Of a stretch of 64,000 nucleotides of DNA, positions 44,903 through 53,739 are shown piece after piece. Position 1 is the stretch's first letter. Each line of letters begins with the position of its first letter. The DNA lies in assembly GCA_946222005.1 (NCBI GenBank), contig CAMIHP010000005.1, positions 1-64,000 on the forward strand, written 5' to 3'. This DNA comes from an uncultured Candidatus Saccharibacteria bacterium (GTDB lineage Bacteria > Patescibacteriota > Saccharimonadia > Saccharimonadales > Saccharimonadaceae). Under the pieces are notes generated by a model. The model had not been told where the DNA came from. It was given only the letters and a program-made list of their open reading frames with translations, and searched no databases. A program made the position numbers and the translations under genes.

Positions 44903-46525
44903 TTATATCACCCGCCCGACTTCCTCGAGCGTTGTCTCGCCGCGCAGGGCAGCAAGGACACCGATTTGCTCGAGGGTAAGCATGCCTTCGCGCTGAGCGG
45001 CTTTTTCGATGACGTCTGGGTGGACATCAGTAAAGTCACCGCGGATGAACTTCTGTATGCCTGGAGTGACGATAAGCTGCTCCATAATCACCATGCGGCC
45101 CTTGTAGCCAAACGGTGCATCATCGCTCGGTACTGGCCGCCAGAGCTTGAAGGTGTCGAGATCGGGATGCTCTACCTCCTCAGGAATATCAGCAAGGACT
45201 CGCTTGACATAGCTCCGCGTGGCATCATCTGGCTCATAGGCTTCCTTGGTCTCATCCACAAGGCGCCGCACTAAACGCTGCGCCACCACAAGGCGAATAG
45301 CACTGGCAAAAATCGGGTTCACACCAATCAGGTCGATCATCCGACTAAAGGCTGCACTACTACTATTGGCGTGAAAGCTCGACATCACTAAGTGGCCAGT
45401 AATCGACGCTTGAATGGCAGTACGCGCCGTATCGACATCGCGGATCTCACCCACCATCACGACATCTGGATCGAGACGGAGCACACTGCGCAAGCCCTCA
45501 CCAAAGCTCCCACCGGCATTGGTATTAATTGGGATTTGCGAGATACCAGCCAGGCCATATTCGATTGGATCCTCCAGAGTAATAATCTTGCGGTCGGTCG
45601 TGTTGAGGGCATTGAGCATACTATAGAGCGTGGTAGACTTACCTGAGCCCGTTGGCCCAACCATCAGCACAAGGCCGCGCGGATGGCTGATGATTTCATC
45701 AATCTGCTGGCGCTGCTTAGGCGGAATACCCAGTAAATCAAGATTAAGCAAGCTTTCATCGAAATTAAAGAGACGCAGCACGGCATCCTGCCCATACATG
45801 GTCGGCACAGTCTCGACACGGATATTGAGCAAATGCGTCGCATTGCCATGCGTCACGTCCTTTTGGATGTGGCCAGACTGCGGCTCCATCGAAGCACTCG
45901 ACACACCAGCACGGCTGGCGAGCTCACCCATGATCACGCGGTAGCGGCTGCGGCTGATCGTCGCTACGGGGTGGAGTGCACCATCGACACGGAGGCGAAT
46001 CCGGATATCATGGCGTTCATTCTCGATATGGATGTCGCTCGCACCAAGCATATCCGCCTGGTTGATCAAGAAGTCGAAAACCTCCTCACTACTGACTCGC
46101 CCAAGCGTCTGGCTCACCTCGGCAATGGTCTCGCTGTCGCCCGCTTTGGCAATCTTAATATCATCGTAGACGATCTTCTTTGGTGGGTCGAAGCGGTTCA
46201 TCAGCACGCGGTAGGCACTGAGACTAATCAGATAGAAATCGACAGGCAACCCCTGGTCTTGATAGGTACGCCGCGTCCGCTGGATAACGGACTGGGGTGT
46301 TTGTGTCGTAACAGCAAACTGATATGATTCCTGCTCATTGCCATCAGTCAGCGGCAGCATATAGAGGTTGTGCATCTCCTCGATCGTCATTAGGTCGCGT
46401 GCTAGTGGCAGTGTCTCCTCGATGGGGCGCATATCAAGGTATTTGAGGCCAAGAATGCGCGAGCGTTGCTCGGTCGACGCCTCATCTTGCTGGCGACGAC
46501 GCTGTTGGACTTCATCTTCATTCAT
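44903..46525 (-). CDS. PilB/GspE-type secretion ATPase
   Basis: 540 aa from MNEDEVQQ at 46525. The upstream open frame would run through the divergent promoter and is dropped. Walker A GPTGSGKSTTLY, Asp box LEDPIEYGL, Walker B VVMVGEIRD and the HANSSSA His box follow in order. The zinc tetracysteine normally before GYKGR is replaced by a cysteine-free stretch. It powers type IV pilus assembly at the inner membrane. Its pilus partner in this window is the prepilin at 61173. It is divergent from the SpoU gene. Confidence 0.92.
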   Translation of the reverse strand: MNEDEVQQRRRQQDEASTEQRSRILGLKYLDMRPIEETLPLARDLMTIEEMHNLYMLPLTDGNEQESYQFAVTTQTPQSVIQRTRRTYQDQGLPVDFYLISLSAYRVLMNRFDPPKKIVYDDIKIAKAGDSETIAEVSQTLGRVSSEEVFDFLINQADMLGASDIHIENERHDIRIRLRVDGALHPVATISRSRYRVIMGELASRAGVSSASMEPQSGHIQKDVTHGNATHLLNIRVETVPTMYGQDAVLRLFNFDESLLNLDLLGIPPKQRQQIDEIISHPRGLVLMVGPTGSGKSTTLYSMLNALNTTDRKIITLEDPIEYGLAGISQIPINTNAGGSFGEGLRSVLRLDPDVVMVGEIRDVDTARTAIQASITGHLVMSSFHANSSSAAFSRMIDLIGVNPIFASAIRLVVAQRLVRRLVDETKEAYEPDDATRSYVKRVLADIPEEVEHPDLDTFKLWRPVPSDDAPFGYKGRMVIMEQLIVTPGIQKFIRGDFTDVHPDVIEKAAQREGMLTLEQIGVLAALRGETTLEEVGRVI

Positions 46526-46585
46526 CCTTCTTAGTGTAACAAAAAGCTCGTGGTAAATATAGAGGCAAGTCCAAAGCACTTCAGG

Positions 46586-46591
46586 TATAAT
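46586..46591 (+). promoter_or_regulatory. -10 box of leaderless SpoU-family gene
   Basis: TATAAT preceded by GG, 7 nt before the ATG at 46599. Confidence 0.6.
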
Positions 46592-46598
46592 ATATACT

Positions 46599-47135
46599 AT
46601 GCCAGAGATTATTGTTATTGCACACAACATTCGCTCAACGCACAATGTCGGGGCGATCTTTCGTACCTGTGAAGGATTTGGTGTGCAGCGGCTTATCCTC
46701 AGTGGCTACACGCCCTACCCCGATCTTTCCCTTCAGCCAGCCCCACCGCACTGTGCCTATCACCTTGAAGAGACAGTGCGAGCCGACCCACGTTTGCCGT
46801 ACATCCGCGAGAAAATCACCCAGCAGATTCACAAGACAGCGCTTGGTGCCGAAGCTCTTGTGCCGTTCGATTATCAGCCAGAGCTCGACCTAGAGCAGTT
46901 TGCCGGCTATCGTATCGTCGCGCTCGAGCAAGCTCCTACTTCTGTTTCTCTCCAGCAATATCAGCCACCAAGCAAGCTCGTCCTTTTGCTTGGCGAAGAA
47001 GTCCATGGTATTTCGGCCGAGACGCTTGCGCTCGTGGATGACATTATCGAGATTCCGATGCAAGGGCAGAAGGAGTCGTTTAACGTATCAGTCGCAACCG
47101 GTATTGCGCTCTATGCCCTCACGACTGTTGGATAG
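46599..47135 (+). CDS. SpoU-family RNA 2'-O-methyltransferase
   Basis: 178 aa. SPOUT motif 1 NIRSTHNVGAIFRTCEGFGV (about 10-29), motif 2 LVLLLGEEVHGIS (about 126-138), motif 3 IPMQGQKESFNVSVATGIALY (about 149-169) with the knot and SAM-binding residues. TrmH/TrmL-type enzymes methylate ribose in tRNA or rRNA. The N-terminal substrate-binding extension of RlmB is absent, so a tRNA target is likely but not certain. Confidence 0.9.
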   Translation: MPEIIVIAHNIRSTHNVGAIFRTCEGFGVQRLILSGYTPYPDLSLQPAPPHCAYHLEETVRADPRLPYIREKITQQIHKTALGAEALVPFDYQPELDLEQFAGYRIVALEQAPTSVSLQQYQPPSKLVLLLGEEVHGISAETLALVDDIIEIPMQGQKESFNVSVATGIALYALTTVG

Positions 47136-47162
47136 TTACAGTGTCATATGTACTCATTTTGT

Positions 47163-47191
47163 TTGCGTTGTGGCAAATATCGGGTTATACT
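47163..47191 (+). promoter_or_regulatory. Promoter of candidate non-coding RNA
   Basis: -35 TTGCGT (47163-47168), 17-bp spacer, -10 TATACT (47186-47191). No credible ORF follows. Confidence 0.6.
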
Positions 47192-47197
47192 AGCAGC

Positions 47198-47376
47198 AGG
47201 TGGCACGACCAAGCCGCCGCACACAGCTTGCCTGTGCTTGAGCCTACCCTCGCTCGCCTTGCAAGTATCTGGCCTCGCGCCACCCTGGTCGTAGACGCAA
47301 TTGTTCGAAGTTTCTTATCTGACACGCGCAATCTGCAGACTCCCAGGGTGGCGCGAGTCACCCCCCGACGCGGGGA
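47198..47376 (+). ncRNA. Candidate structured non-coding RNA, unidentified class
   Basis: Downstream of a good promoter lie four potential helices: GGTGGC/GCCGCC (47199-47218), GCACA/TGTGC (47219-47237), a 15-bp helix CTCGCGCCACCCTGG/CCAGGGTGGCGCGAG (47274-47288 with 47343-47357), and CCCCG/CGGGG (47363-47375). Frames here are short and unlike protein. It is not tRNA, tmRNA, SRP RNA or RNase P by any motif I can find. The last hairpin may also help stop dnaE transcription from the other strand. Confidence 0.45.
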
Positions 47377-47381
47377 CGGCA

Positions 47382-50300
47382 TTATTTAACAACAACGCAG
47401 TCTCTACCAAGGATTTGTGTAAGCTCGTCCTGCAATCGCTGCTGCGCGTCGACCCGGAATGGCAGGCGAATCGCCGACGTTTTGTCATCACCGAGCATCA
47501 TAATAATGTCGTGCTGGCCTGGGTGCTGTGTACACAGCTGCTTAAACTTCGTGAGAGCAGCCATATCATCGGGGTTCTTGACGCGCACATAGACCGTTGG
47601 GAGTGTATCAAGCGGTTTGGGTGGCGGGGCGGCTGCTGACACTGATGCGGCCGCACGTGTCGATGCTCGCGCTGAGCGCTGGGTATTTTTTTGCGATGAT
47701 GACCGGCGGCGTGGCATAGCTGCTGGGCCGGTTGGTGTAGACATCGTGCGACCAGTTGCTTGATATTCAGCTAAGTCGGTATCAGTCACGACGGTGATTT
47801 CATTGGCAATTAGCTTTGCTTCATCGCCAAGGTTACCATCGCGATCGCGCGCGCTCACCTTGCCGCTGGCAGTGATTACCACATCTTGCTCCAGCTGGCC
47901 AGCAAGCTTCTCATACAGATTCGGGAAAATAATAATCTCACTCTCACCCGATTTGTCCTCAATTCCTACAAAGGCCATCTTGCTGCCCGACTTCGTCACA
48001 ATCGTCCGCAAGCGCGTCACGAGGCCACCGATCGTCACTGTCTGGCCGTCGATCTGTGGTGAGACATTACGCAGCGGCACGGTCTGCTCAGCAAAGAATG
48101 TATCGTAATGGTCGAGCGGGTGCGCACTAATGTAGAGGCCAATCAGCTCGCGCTCCCACATCAGGCGCTCTTTGTCAGTGTGTTTGACGGGTGCTGGCTT
48201 AAGCTCAATCGACGGCATGACCTCTGTAGAGCTATCGGCTAGGCTACCGAAGAGGTCAGTCTGGCCGCTCAGTGCTTCCTTTTGTAATTTACTGGCAAAA
48301 GCAAGGACATTCTCAAGATTAAAGAGGAGGTCGGAACGGTCGCCCAGCGCATCAAAGCCACCCGACTTAATGAGCGACTCCCAAACCCGCTTATTACACT
48401 TGCTCGTCGAAACACGCTTGGCAAAGTCCTCCACCGTAGCAAACTTCCCATCGCGGTCACGCATTTTGACGATCTCTTCCACTGCGCCCACGCCAACGCC
48501 CTTCACTGCTGCCATACCAAAGCGAATCTGCTTCTTGCCCGGCACCACCGCAAATTCTTCGTACGATTCATTCACATCAGGGTTAAGCACCGTCAGGCCC
48601 ATATGCTTGCACTCGGTGATCTCAATCGCTAGTCGGTCGACGTCATCGTGGTCACTCGTCATCAAGGCTGCCATAAAGGCATCGGGGTAGTGCGCCTTGA
48701 GATATGCCGTCCAGTAGGCGATGAGCCCGTAGCACGCCGCGTGGCTTTTGTTAAAGCAGTAGTTGGCAAACTCCTCCAGCTGCGTCCAAAACGTCTCGGC
48801 CATCTCACGCGTCGCTCCACCGACCTTCACTGCTCCTTCGACAAACTCCGGCTTGACCTTCTTCATCAGGTCGATCTTTTTCTTACCAACGGCCTTACGT
48901 AGGGTGTCGGCCTGCCCACCAGTAAAGCCGCACCACTCCTTGGAGATCTGCATAAACTGCTCTTGATAGACCAAAATACCATACGTGTTCTCAAGTGAGC
49001 TCTTCATCCCCGGGTGAAGGTAGGTGATCTCCTCCTCACCATGCTTGCGCCGAATAAAACTATCGATAAACTGCATTGGTCCAGGCCGATACAGCGCCAC
49101 CATAGCGATGATATCCTCAAAGTGTGACGGCTTGAGGGCGCGCAAATAACGCTTCATCCCAGCCGACTCAAGCTGGAATACCCCTGTTGTATCACCCCGC
49201 TGAAAGAGCTTGTATGTTGCTTCGTCATCAAGTGGTAACGTGGAGAGGTCGATCGTATCGCCATAGACTTTGCGGATGATCCGCATTGCATTATTAATAA
49301 TCGATAGGTTCGATAGGCCAAGGAAGTCCATCTTGAGCAAGCCAAGATCCTCCACCTCACCCATCGGGAACTGCGTCGCCACGACGCCTTTCTGGGCTTG
49401 CTCCAGCGGAATGTATTTGACGAGCTCGTCGGGCGCAATCACCACACCACACGCGTGCACCCCATGGCTGCGAATTGTCCCCTCTAACTGAATGGCATAA
49501 TCAAAAACTTGCTTGGCAGTTGGGTTGGTCTCGTACTCATGCTTGAGGTCGGGGTCTTCTTTGGTGCTAACTGCCAGCGGAATGTGCCGCCCCTGGGCGG
49601 GTGGTGGCACCATCTTAGCTAGGCGGTCACTTTCAGCATACGGCACCTCCAACACACGTGCGACATCACGCACCGCCGCCCGGGCCGCCATCTTACCAAA
49701 GGTGACAATATTACTGACGTGGTCGTGACCATATTTATTTGCACAGTAGTCGATTACCTCATCGCGCCGCGTATCCTGGATGTCGACATCGATATCAGGC
49801 ATGCTAATGCGATCGGGGTTCAGAAACCGCTCAAAGAGTAGACCGTACTTGAGCGGGTCAAGATCAGTGATATTAAGCGCATACGCAATGATCGACCCTG
49901 CGGCACTACCTCGACCTGGCCCAAAGACAATCCCCTGGCTCTTACCCCAGTTAATGAAGTCCTGGACGATCAAAAAGTACCCCTCATATCCCATGCTTGC
50001 CATAACGCCCAGCTCCATCTTGGCCCGCTCGCGCACGTCATCAGCCAAGGTAGGGATGATCTGCTCGGGAAGCTGATCGGCAGTATCTTCGGGTGTTGCG
50101 CCATTGTAGCGCTGGGCTAGGCCACGATACACCAGCTTGTGCAGGTAGCTATGTTCACTCGTCTCGCCCTCAGGTAATGGGTATTTTGGGATAAGGATCT
50201 TACCCAGCTCGATATCAACATTGCAGCGGTCGGCAATCTGCTTGGTGTTGGTGATGGCCTCGGGTAGCTCTCTGCCCCAGCGAGCAATGATATCGCGCGG

Positions 50301-51089
50301 GTCAGTCAGATGGAGCTCGAAGTCTTTCAGGCTCATCCGCTTTTCGTCACTCAAGAATGAGCCCGTCCCCACGCAGAGCAATATCTCATGCGCGTCTTGA
50401 AAGTCGTGCGTCAAATAGTGACCATCACACGTCACAACCAGAGGGATGTCCAGCTCCTCAGCCATACGGCGCAGACCATCGTTAATCTTCGCCTGCACAT
50501 CCCAGTGCGTATTAGACTCGGGATGGCCATGGTCTTGCAATTCCAGATAGTAGCGGTCGCCAAAGACACGCTTATACCACTGAGCGATCTCGACTGCCTT
50601 GGCATAGTCGTCATAACGCAGTGCCTCACCAATCTCACCACTTGCACAGCCGCTTAGGACAATCAGCCCTTCATTGAGCTCCTCGAGGAGGTCATGGTCG
50701 ATCCGCGGCTTATAGTACATCCCCTCTAGGTTTGCCTTCGTACTGAGTCGCATCAGGTTATGGTACCCCTGATTATTCATTGCAATGATCGTTAGGTGGT
50801 AGCGCATTTTATCCTTGGCGGGGTCACGGTCGAAGCGCGAGCGAGCGGCAACGTACGCTTCAATGCCAAGGATCGGCTTGATGCCCGCCGCTTTGGCTGT
50901 CTTGTAATAGTCAAGCACCCCACTCATTGTCCCATGGTCGGTAATGGCTGCTGCTGCCATGCCATAATCCTTAACAGTACTGACAAGGTCACCAATTTTC
51001 GTCAAGCCATCAAGTAGCGAATGATGAGTGTGGTTGTGCAGGTGAACAAAATCCGATGGTTGCAAAGCTGATGATGAGTGAGAGGTCAT
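47382..51089 (-). CDS. dnaE: DNA polymerase III alpha subunit
   Basis: 1235 aa. The N-terminal PHP domain has HLHNHTHHSLLDG (17-29) and ITDHGTMSG. The catalytic palm has PDIDVDIQDTRRDEV with its paired Asp residues. The finger region includes ARAAVRDVARVL. Tandem helix-hairpin-helix and OB domains are C-terminal, with an unusual Ala/Arg/Ser-rich linker before the last 80 residues. It replicates the chromosome. TATACT at 51098-51103 lies 8 nt before the ATG. The PHP His residues are kept, so proofreading may be built in. Confidence 0.97.
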   Translation of the reverse strand: MTSHSSSALQPSDFVHLHNHTHHSLLDGLTKIGDLVSTVKDYGMAAAAITDHGTMSGVLDYYKTAKAAGIKPILGIEAYVAARSRFDRDPAKDKMRYHLTIIAMNNQGYHNLMRLSTKANLEGMYYKPRIDHDLLEELNEGLIVLSGCASGEIGEALRYDDYAKAVEIAQWYKRVFGDRYYLELQDHGHPESNTHWDVQAKINDGLRRMAEELDIPLVVTCDGHYLTHDFQDAHEILLCVGTGSFLSDEKRMSLKDFELHLTDPRDIIARWGRELPEAITNTKQIADRCNVDIELGKILIPKYPLPEGETSEHSYLHKLVYRGLAQRYNGATPEDTADQLPEQIIPTLADDVRERAKMELGVMASMGYEGYFLIVQDFINWGKSQGIVFGPGRGSAAGSIIAYALNITDLDPLKYGLLFERFLNPDRISMPDIDVDIQDTRRDEVIDYCANKYGHDHVSNIVTFGKMAARAAVRDVARVLEVPYAESDRLAKMVPPPAQGRHIPLAVSTKEDPDLKHEYETNPTAKQVFDYAIQLEGTIRSHGVHACGVVIAPDELVKYIPLEQAQKGVVATQFPMGEVEDLGLLKMDFLGLSNLSIINNAMRIIRKVYGDTIDLSTLPLDDEATYKLFQRGDTTGVFQLESAGMKRYLRALKPSHFEDIIAMVALYRPGPMQFIDSFIRRKHGEEEITYLHPGMKSSLENTYGILVYQEQFMQISKEWCGFTGGQADTLRKAVGKKKIDLMKKVKPEFVEGAVKVGGATREMAETFWTQLEEFANYCFNKSHAACYGLIAYWTAYLKAHYPDAFMAALMTSDHDDVDRLAIEITECKHMGLTVLNPDVNESYEEFAVVPGKKQIRFGMAAVKGVGVGAVEEIVKMRDRDGKFATVEDFAKRVSTSKCNKRVWESLIKSGGFDALGDRSDLLFNLENVLAFASKLQKEALSGQTDLFGSLADSSTEVMPSIELKPAPVKHTDKERLMWERELIGLYISAHPLDHYDTFFAEQTVPLRNVSPQIDGQTVTIGGLVTRLRTIVTKSGSKMAFVGIEDKSGESEIIIFPNLYEKLAGQLEQDVVITASGKVSARDRDGNLGDEAKLIANEITVVTDTDLAEYQATGRTMSTPTGPAAMPRRRSSSQKNTQRSARASTRAAASVSAAAPPPKPLDTLPTVYVRVKNPDDMAALTKFKQLCTQHPGQHDIIMMLGDDKTSAIRLPFRVDAQQRLQDELTQILGRDCVVVK

Positions 51090-51097
51090 ACCTACCT

Positions 51098-51103
51098 AGT
51101 ATA
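51098..51103 (-). promoter_or_regulatory. -10 box of dnaE promoter
   Basis: TATACT on the minus strand, 8 nt before the ATG. The transcript would have no room for a Shine-Dalgarno. Confidence 0.55.
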
Positions 51104-51261
51104 GCAAATGAACGAGTGATAAGGCCAACACTCCAATCGTTGTGATTAGCAAAAATAAACTCAACTACTCTCGCGTTGCGTACGCCAGTCGTTCATCACT
51201 CCATCTAGTAGAGTGTGATGATCTACTGCAGAATAAATGGGGTCTTGCCCCATATAGCATA

Positions 51262-51612
51262 TTAGTGCCGCGCGTTCATCACCTTAATAACACTATCAAT
51301 GAAGTCTGCCAAGCCTGGCACCAAGAGACCAATAGCATTGAGCAGCCAAACAAACAGCGCCACAAGAATCGTCCCACCAAGCACGCTTCCGAGGCCAAAA
51401 AATATCCCGCGGATGAAGTTCATTTTGTAGACTTCTGCGCGGCTTCGATGAAAATCGTAAAATAAATCCTCGAGGGTAGCCTTGCGTGCATCGGTCTCGT
51501 TGGCTTTTTTGACCTGCCGTGTAAGCTCGGCAACTGGCCCAGGATGATCATGCCTCTCACAAGTCGCCGACTTGTCTGATGGGCGCTGTGACGGTAGTGA
51601 TTGCTCTGTCAT
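51262..51612 (-). CDS. DUF5665 membrane protein
   Basis: 116 aa. A charged cytoplasmic N-terminus (1-55) is followed by LEDLFYDFHRSRAEVYKMNFIRGIFFGLGSVLGG-type sequence (DUF5665 hallmark, about 47-80) and a membrane helix (about 78-98). Function unknown. The gene has no Shine-Dalgarno next to its ATG. A 12-bp hairpin ends 11 nt upstream. It is the last gene of the gat-galU run. Confidence 0.8.
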   Translation of the reverse strand: MTEQSLPSQRPSDKSATCERHDHPGPVAELTRQVKKANETDARKATLEDLFYDFHRSRAEVYKMNFIRGIFFGLGSVLGGTILVALFVWLLNAIGLLVPGLADFIDSVIKVMNARH

Positions 51613-51623
51613 AATAATTGCAA

Positions 51624-51668
51624 GGGTGCGGCGAGCTTGCTCCCCCTAGGAGGATACTCGCCGTACCC
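51624..51668 (-). repeat. Inverted repeat in the DUF5665 leader
   Basis: GGGTGCGGCGAG (51624-51635) pairs with CTCGCCGTACCC (51657-51668) with one mismatch. The loop holds CCTAGG. It may be a terminator-like or regulatory hairpin between ytxH and the DUF5665 gene. Confidence 0.55.
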
Positions 51669-51684
51669 ATTTGTAGCCTACAGG

Positions 51685-51963
51685 CTACTTTTTACCCTTC
51701 GCAAACTCGTCGCGAGCACTGCGCAAAGCACGGTCACTGCGGTCGTGCAGGTCGCGAGCAGCATCACGTGCTTCATAGTACACCTTCTCGCCCTTAGCGC
51801 GCAATTCGTCACCCTTTGTAGCGGCGTCTTGCTTGAGCTCATGCGCTTTTTTCTTGAGGTCGGTTCGTGTTTCTTTACCCGACTTTGGTGCCGTCAAGAG
51901 CCCAGCTACCACGCCAGCAGCAGCACCGAGGACTGCACCAAGGACAAATTTACCTTTCGACAT
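51685..51963 (-). CDS. YtxH-domain protein
   Basis: 92 aa. GKFVLGAVLGAAAGVVAGLL (3-22) is the glycine-rich membrane segment of YtxH, followed by TAPKSGKETR and a long charged helix. YtxH proteins are small general-stress-type membrane proteins of unknown mechanism. AAAGGAGA precedes the ATG. It lies 14 bp after the small TM gene. Confidence 0.85.
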   Translation of the reverse strand: MSKGKFVLGAVLGAAAGVVAGLLTAPKSGKETRTDLKKKAHELKQDAATKGDELRAKGEKVYYEARDAARDLHDRSDRALRSARDEFAKGKK

Positions 51964-51977
51964 TCTTATATTCTCCT

Positions 51978-52232
51978 TTATCGATTACGTTTGGTAATAA
52001 ACAATTTTTTGATCGAAGACATAGCCGTCTTAGCCAGCCAAAATGGCGAAGTAAATCGGGTGATATTATCAGTTGTTGTCTCGAGGTTGGTTGCCACGCG
52101 CTCAGCTAATTCTGCCACTGCACTAATCCGCTTAGTAATACGAATCAATATAACCGTCAAGACGATCGCAAGCACCAGCAAAAGCGCCAGCAATACCGAT
52201 AACATGATAACTAATATCTGAGCCCACTCCAT
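51978..52232 (-). CDS. Small membrane protein with helical tail
   Basis: 84 aa. One long hydrophobic segment (about 5-31) is followed by a helix (ITKRISAVAELAERVATNLE) and a short basic end. It resembles DUF948-type proteins that often sit beside ytxH. AAAGGAGAT precedes the ATG. It lies 32 bp after galU. Confidence 0.65.
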   Translation of the reverse strand: MEWAQILVIMLSVLLALLLVLAIVLTVILIRITKRISAVAELAERVATNLETTTDNITRFTSPFWLAKTAMSSIKKLFITKRNR

Positions 52233-52264
52233 GCGGTATCTCCTTTATGTTAGTAGCATATATA

Positions 52265-53170
52265 CTATGCCTGAGTATCAGTATAGCGAGCCCGTAGGTA
52301 TTTTGCAAACTCTGGGCCAAGCACAGGGTCTTTGAGGCCAAAATCCACGACGGTCTTGAGGTACTCTAGCTTATCGCCAGTGTCATAATATGTACCGTTG
52401 GTAATCTCCACACCAAAGAACGCGTGGCTGTCATCAATCATCCGCTGCATAATAGGCTGAACAGTGAATTCGCCATGCCCATCAAAATGCTCCTTCGCAT
52501 GCTCAAGATAGCTAAAGAATTCGCCAGGCAAAATATAGCTACTGACACTAGCGAGGTCAGATGGCGCATTAGCCTTGCCTGGCTTTTCAACGATGTTGCT
52601 CATCTTAATAACGCCGTCCGATAGCTGCTGGCCAGCCACCACGCCGTAGCGATCAAACTCAGCATCATCGACGATCTTTTTGCACGACAGCACTGCCCCA
52701 TCGAGCTCCTGCGATGCAGCAATCATCTGCTGGAAGCGGCTTGGACTGGCAGCAATGAAGTCGTCGGCAAAGGTGTAGATGACGGGCTCATCACGGTTGA
52801 TGAGATGTGCTGCACAAGCCAGTGGTGTGGCGTTGCCGTATGGACCCTTTTGGCGGATGTAGATGAAGTTTGCCATCTCCGAGAGCTGTTTGACGGTATC
52901 GATTAATGGCTGTTTCTTCGGCCCACCAGCCCGGAGGTTAGCTAGCAGATCCTCATTTGGCACATCAAAGTGGTCTTCAATTGCCCGCTTGTTGGCACTC
53001 CCCACAATAATGATATCGCGAATCCCTGCCTGGACGAGCTCCTCCACCACATACTGGATGATCGGCTTATCAATCAGCGGCATCATCTCCTTAGGCATAG
53101 CCTTCGTCTGGGGTAAGAACCGCGTACCAAAACCTGCGGCGGCGATGATTGCTTTTGTTGGTCGTTTCAT
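52265..53170 (-). CDS. galU: UTP-glucose-1-phosphate uridylyltransferase
   Basis: 301 aa. The nucleotide-binding signature AAGFGTRFLPQTKAMPKEMMP (10-30) is followed by PIIQYVVEE, and later FADDFI and IVEKPGKA. The C-terminal part has YYDTGDKLEYLKT. It makes UDP-glucose for glycan or polysaccharide synthesis. Its ATG overlaps the stop of the preceding nudix gene, so the two are coupled. Confidence 0.95.
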   Translation of the reverse strand: MKRPTKAIIAAAGFGTRFLPQTKAMPKEMMPLIDKPIIQYVVEELVQAGIRDIIIVGSANKRAIEDHFDVPNEDLLANLRAGGPKKQPLIDTVKQLSEMANFIYIRQKGPYGNATPLACAAHLINRDEPVIYTFADDFIAASPSRFQQMIAASQELDGAVLSCKKIVDDAEFDRYGVVAGQQLSDGVIKMSNIVEKPGKANAPSDLASVSSYILPGEFFSYLEHAKEHFDGHGEFTVQPIMQRMIDDSHAFFGVEITNGTYYDTGDKLEYLKTVVDFGLKDPVLGPEFAKYLRARYTDTQA

Positions 53171-53739
53171 TATGATTCCTCCTGTCGTCGGTTATTTAGA
53201 TACTCAAATGCTAAGGCAAACGGCCCTGCAAGGCAAAGCTCGCCATTCTTAGCAATTGTAAACAATTCATCAATCGAGACGAGACGCGTCTGAGCTCCCT
53301 GGTCCCGTTCGGTCTGGTCGAGCTGCTTTACCTGTGGATTATACGTGCAATCAGTCGCGAGAAAAACTGGACTCTTGCCATTAATGTAACCATTCTCGTG
53401 GCAATCCCCCAAGTAGTGCATCGCACCCGGAACGTACCCTGTCTCCTCTGCCAATTCACGTCGCGCTGCTGCTTCTGGGTCTTCGCCGGGCAAGGCAGCT
53501 CCACTCGGGAAGTCATACAGCCACTCCTCAGGTCCTGCTCGAAACTGATATACCATTACCACCTTACCCTCTGATGTGAGAGCAATCACTGGCGCAGCAC
53601 AACTATCCTCAGCAAAAAACGTTGTAAACTCATGCGTCAAGCCGTCATCCGTCTGAAAATGCTTCACGACCACCGACTGCTTAAACCGCTCACCTACTGG
53701 GGTCACTGTTGTTGGCTCACTGCGGGTAAATGTCTTCAT
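53170..53739 (-). CDS. NUDIX hydrolase 1
   Basis: 189 aa. The Nudix box runs from GAALPGEDPEAAARR to ELAEETGYV (about 84-107) and fits GX5EX7REUXEEXGU. The layout (N-terminal beta strands, GPEEWLYDFPSGAA) resembles ADP-ribose pyrophosphatases. Substrates cannot be told. It is one of two adjacent paralogues, joined to its neighbours by one-base overlaps. Confidence 0.88.
   Translation of the reverse strand: MKTFTRSEPTTVTPVGERFKQSVVVKHFQTDDGLTHEFTTFFAEDSCAAPVIALTSEGKVVMVYQFRAGPEEWLYDFPSGAALPGEDPEAAARRELAEETGYVPGAMHYLGDCHENGYINGKSPVFLATDCTYNPQVKQLDQTERDQGAQTRLVSIDELFTIAKNGELCLAGPFALAFEYLNNRRQEES

Noticed and set aside
47198..47376. tmRNA, SRP RNA or RNase P RNA
   Set aside because: No tag reading frame with tRNA-like ends, no SRP tetraloop/symmetric-loop motif, and no RNase P conserved core could be found.
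47141..47389. 82-aa plus-strand ORF over the candidate RNA
   Set aside because: The translation has no protein-like pattern, and the base-pairing structure explains the sequence better.
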